Assembly: GCA_002224055.1 (NCBI GenBank)
Contig: AZLU01000391.1
Location: 1 to 22,113 of the forward strand
Source: Pezizomycotina sp. ARF18
Lineage: Eukaryota; Ascomycota
Direction of reading: 5' to 3'
Length of the DNA: 22,113 nt
Shown here: piece after piece, positions 20,675 to 22,113 of the stretch
Position numbering within the stretch: position 1 is the stretch's first letter
Layout: every line of letters begins with the position of its first letter
Program-made: the position numbers and the translations under genes
The notes under the pieces: generated by a model
Databases searched by the model: none
What the model saw: only the letters and a program-made list of their open reading frames with translations
What the model was told of the DNA's origin: nothing

Positions 20675-22113
20675 GTTCTTCCCTTATTGGATAATTCGTA
20701 CCAACAGCATATGTATCTTCAGCCTTGTCACCAACTTACTAATTCTGATTCTTTCTCTTTCCTAGAGTCAATCGTCCCACTTCGACAAACCGCAGGATGT
20801 CGACCTTCCTCCGGGGTTAGTTACTTTACAGGAATGCGCGACGAAAGCTTCAACAGAGAAATAGACAACGACTCAGTAACCAGTGCTGGGACAAATATAA
20901 CAACCGTGAACCGTTGATCCCACCGACCCCATAGAACCCCGAGAGGAGCAAGACCAACGGACCTCGCCGACCGTCGTTATGGAGAGGAGTCCAAACGCAA
21001 GGCAGTCCAATGCCACCCCTTTTAACGATACGGGTGTCGATAAGACTGGTACCTTGCAGCTGGGATATTCTCCTTCCAAGCAGGACGATCTCGGTTTGGA
21101 CGATCCGACGCAGCGGGACTCGGATTCGTATAATGAGAGGCTGAGGCAGAGGGTTGGAGGGGCGAGAGCCTCGACCACCTGATCAATTTTGACAACGACG
21201 TCGAGAACGCGGATACGCAGCCGGTGATAGACGACGACGATGAAGAAATCGAGGTGGACGAAATACGCACGCAAGAAGAAGAGTTGGTCACATTCTTTGA
21301 CGAGAGTAGGCGGTTTGAGACGCCGCGTCAAGAAGCGGAAGACCGGTCCCCGGAGACGACGAACAGAACCTTCCGCTGGCGGATCTCGGGATAACGACAT
21401 GCCGCTCGGATAACGCAAATGTTCAACGCCTCCGCCTGTCAGAAATTTTCGAGCACTGTCTCGAGGAATACACTTCTCCAGCCGTTGTGTTGCAAACAAA
21501 CGTGGCTACGAATTACCCTGCTGACGGATCTCGCCGCCCGCTCCCGCATCGTTGGGGATTAAAAATGTTACAGAACCGGCTGCAGATTACGTCTCACTAC
21601 AAGAATCTCAAGAACGGCGAAAAGGACGGAAGAAGGCATTCACGGAAGCCGATAAGAGCGACGACGTGGACGACATGATCCGTTCAGAGCCCGCTGGGGA
21701 GCGTGAGAGGAGGGAAAGGCACAGGGAGAAGACGTAGAGGAGCAACTGAGAAATATTAAAGCACCTGCAAGGCCTAACGCTGTTCGATACGGAAGGAAGC
21801 CGAAGGATAAGACCAAATCGAGCTCCCGCACCAATTCGCCGGTTAATGTTAGGATACGCCGACAAGAGTCCGAACAACAGGAAGGTTATAGAGCCGATAG
21901 AAATAATGGGAATACAGAGGAAGAAGTAGAGGAAGAGGAGCATGTTAGGAGTCGACGGTGGATATCCGTGAGATAGAAGAACAACACAGGTGGACGAAGA
22001 GGAAATTGAGCCTCGGAGATTCAAGTCCCCAGCACCGCTAAAGAAGGCGACCAGAAAGACGCGAATGTTTTGCCTTCTGACGACACGCCCCTACGGGCGG
22101 CTAAGGTTAATGG
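20551..22113 (+). CDS. Unrecognised charged, probably disordered protein (3' truncated, frame-broken as read)
   Basis: ATG at 20551 follows a CAAA-rich leader. Exon 1 (20551-20618) encodes MDSNQEESLDFHGLQALMYT and a few more residues. An intron at 20619-20765 has GTGAGT, a 35-T run, an ACTAATT branch-like motif and TTTCCTAG. Downstream, coding-like pieces follow in changing frames: FDKPQDVDLPPG; TGTLQLGYSPSKQDDLGLDD (about 21042-21101); a very acidic stretch with DDDDEEIEVDEIRTQEEE (about 21229-21282); LQESQERRKGRKKAFTEADK (about 21600-21657); and GRKPKDKTKSSSRTNSP (about 21794-21843). Alternating acidic runs and basic nuclear-localisation-like clusters with few hydrophobic residues suggest a disordered, possibly nuclear or chromatin-associated protein, but I recognise no family. 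At least five frame changes are needed. The end lies beyond the window. Confidence 0.55.
20636..20670 (+). repeat. 35-base poly-T run inside an intron
   Basis: An uninterrupted T run 17 bases after the 5' splice site of the first intron of the last gene, well upstream of that intron's own branch and pyrimidine tract. Confidence 0.95.

Noticed and set aside
20873-21499. Minus-strand open frame of 208 codons, the longest in the window
   Set aside because: It mirrors the acidic coding stretch of the last gene. Biased GA-rich codons on the + strand keep the complementary frame open; the product (Ser/Leu/Val-rich) matches no known family.
21608-22024. Minus-strand open frame of 138 codons with hydrophobic stretches
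   Set aside because: It is the complement of acidic and basic codons of the last gene; the hydrophobic appearance is the expected shadow of GAA/GAG-rich DNA.
1-22113. Bacterial-type systems, CRISPR arrays, tRNA or rRNA genes
   Set aside because: No spaced repeats, no cloverleaf with a convincing T-arm, and no rRNA sequence were seen. Introns and gene families are fungal.

Overview
The window looks like nuclear DNA of a filamentous ascomycete (Pezizomycotina). The evidence is short spliceosomal introns (about 50-150 nt, GT...AG, several with CTAAC or ACTAAT branch-like motifs), recognisable fungal families (GLC8/inhibitor-2, a fungal-type prolyl aminopeptidase, a fungal seven-transmembrane receptor, a two-domain dihydroxyacetone kinase), CT-rich or CAAA-rich leaders, and long intergenic stretches with homopolymers and microsatellites. 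The species cannot be read from the sequence; the wide gene spacing fits an expanded fungal genome. All seven genic loci I could support lie on the + strand.

Layout: (1) about 200-2146, dihydroxyacetone kinase, very broken; (2) about 2774-4673, prolyl aminopeptidase, five introns, very broken; (3) 4674-11647, about 7 kb with no supportable gene but a roughly 150-bp TTTA array and other simple repeats; (4) 11648-13664, a seven-transmembrane receptor with a long charged tail, at least four introns; (5) 14768-15820, an acyl-protein-thioesterase-like hydrolase with no intron; (6) 16558-17023, a possible small two-exon gene of 137 codons; (7) 18107-19310, GLC8/protein phosphatase inhibitor 2, three exons; (8) 20551 to the window end, an unrecognised acidic and basic, probably disordered protein, 3' truncated.

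The dominant signal is that every locus with recognisable homology is read in several frames in succession. Conserved motifs and splice sites are preserved but separated by single-base gains or losses. Six unrelated genes broken in the same way argues first for an uncorrected, indel-rich (long-read-like) consensus. True pseudogenes are the alternative, most plausible for loci 1 and 2, where the breaks are densest. Gene calls are therefore given as locus extents rather than clean open reading frames.

Functionally the loci are a mixed housekeeping and signalling set: glycerol/dihydroxyacetone metabolism, peptide turnover, nutrient or ligand sensing, ester hydrolysis and PP1 regulation. Nothing suggests a cluster, an operon-like unit, a mobile element or a defence system.
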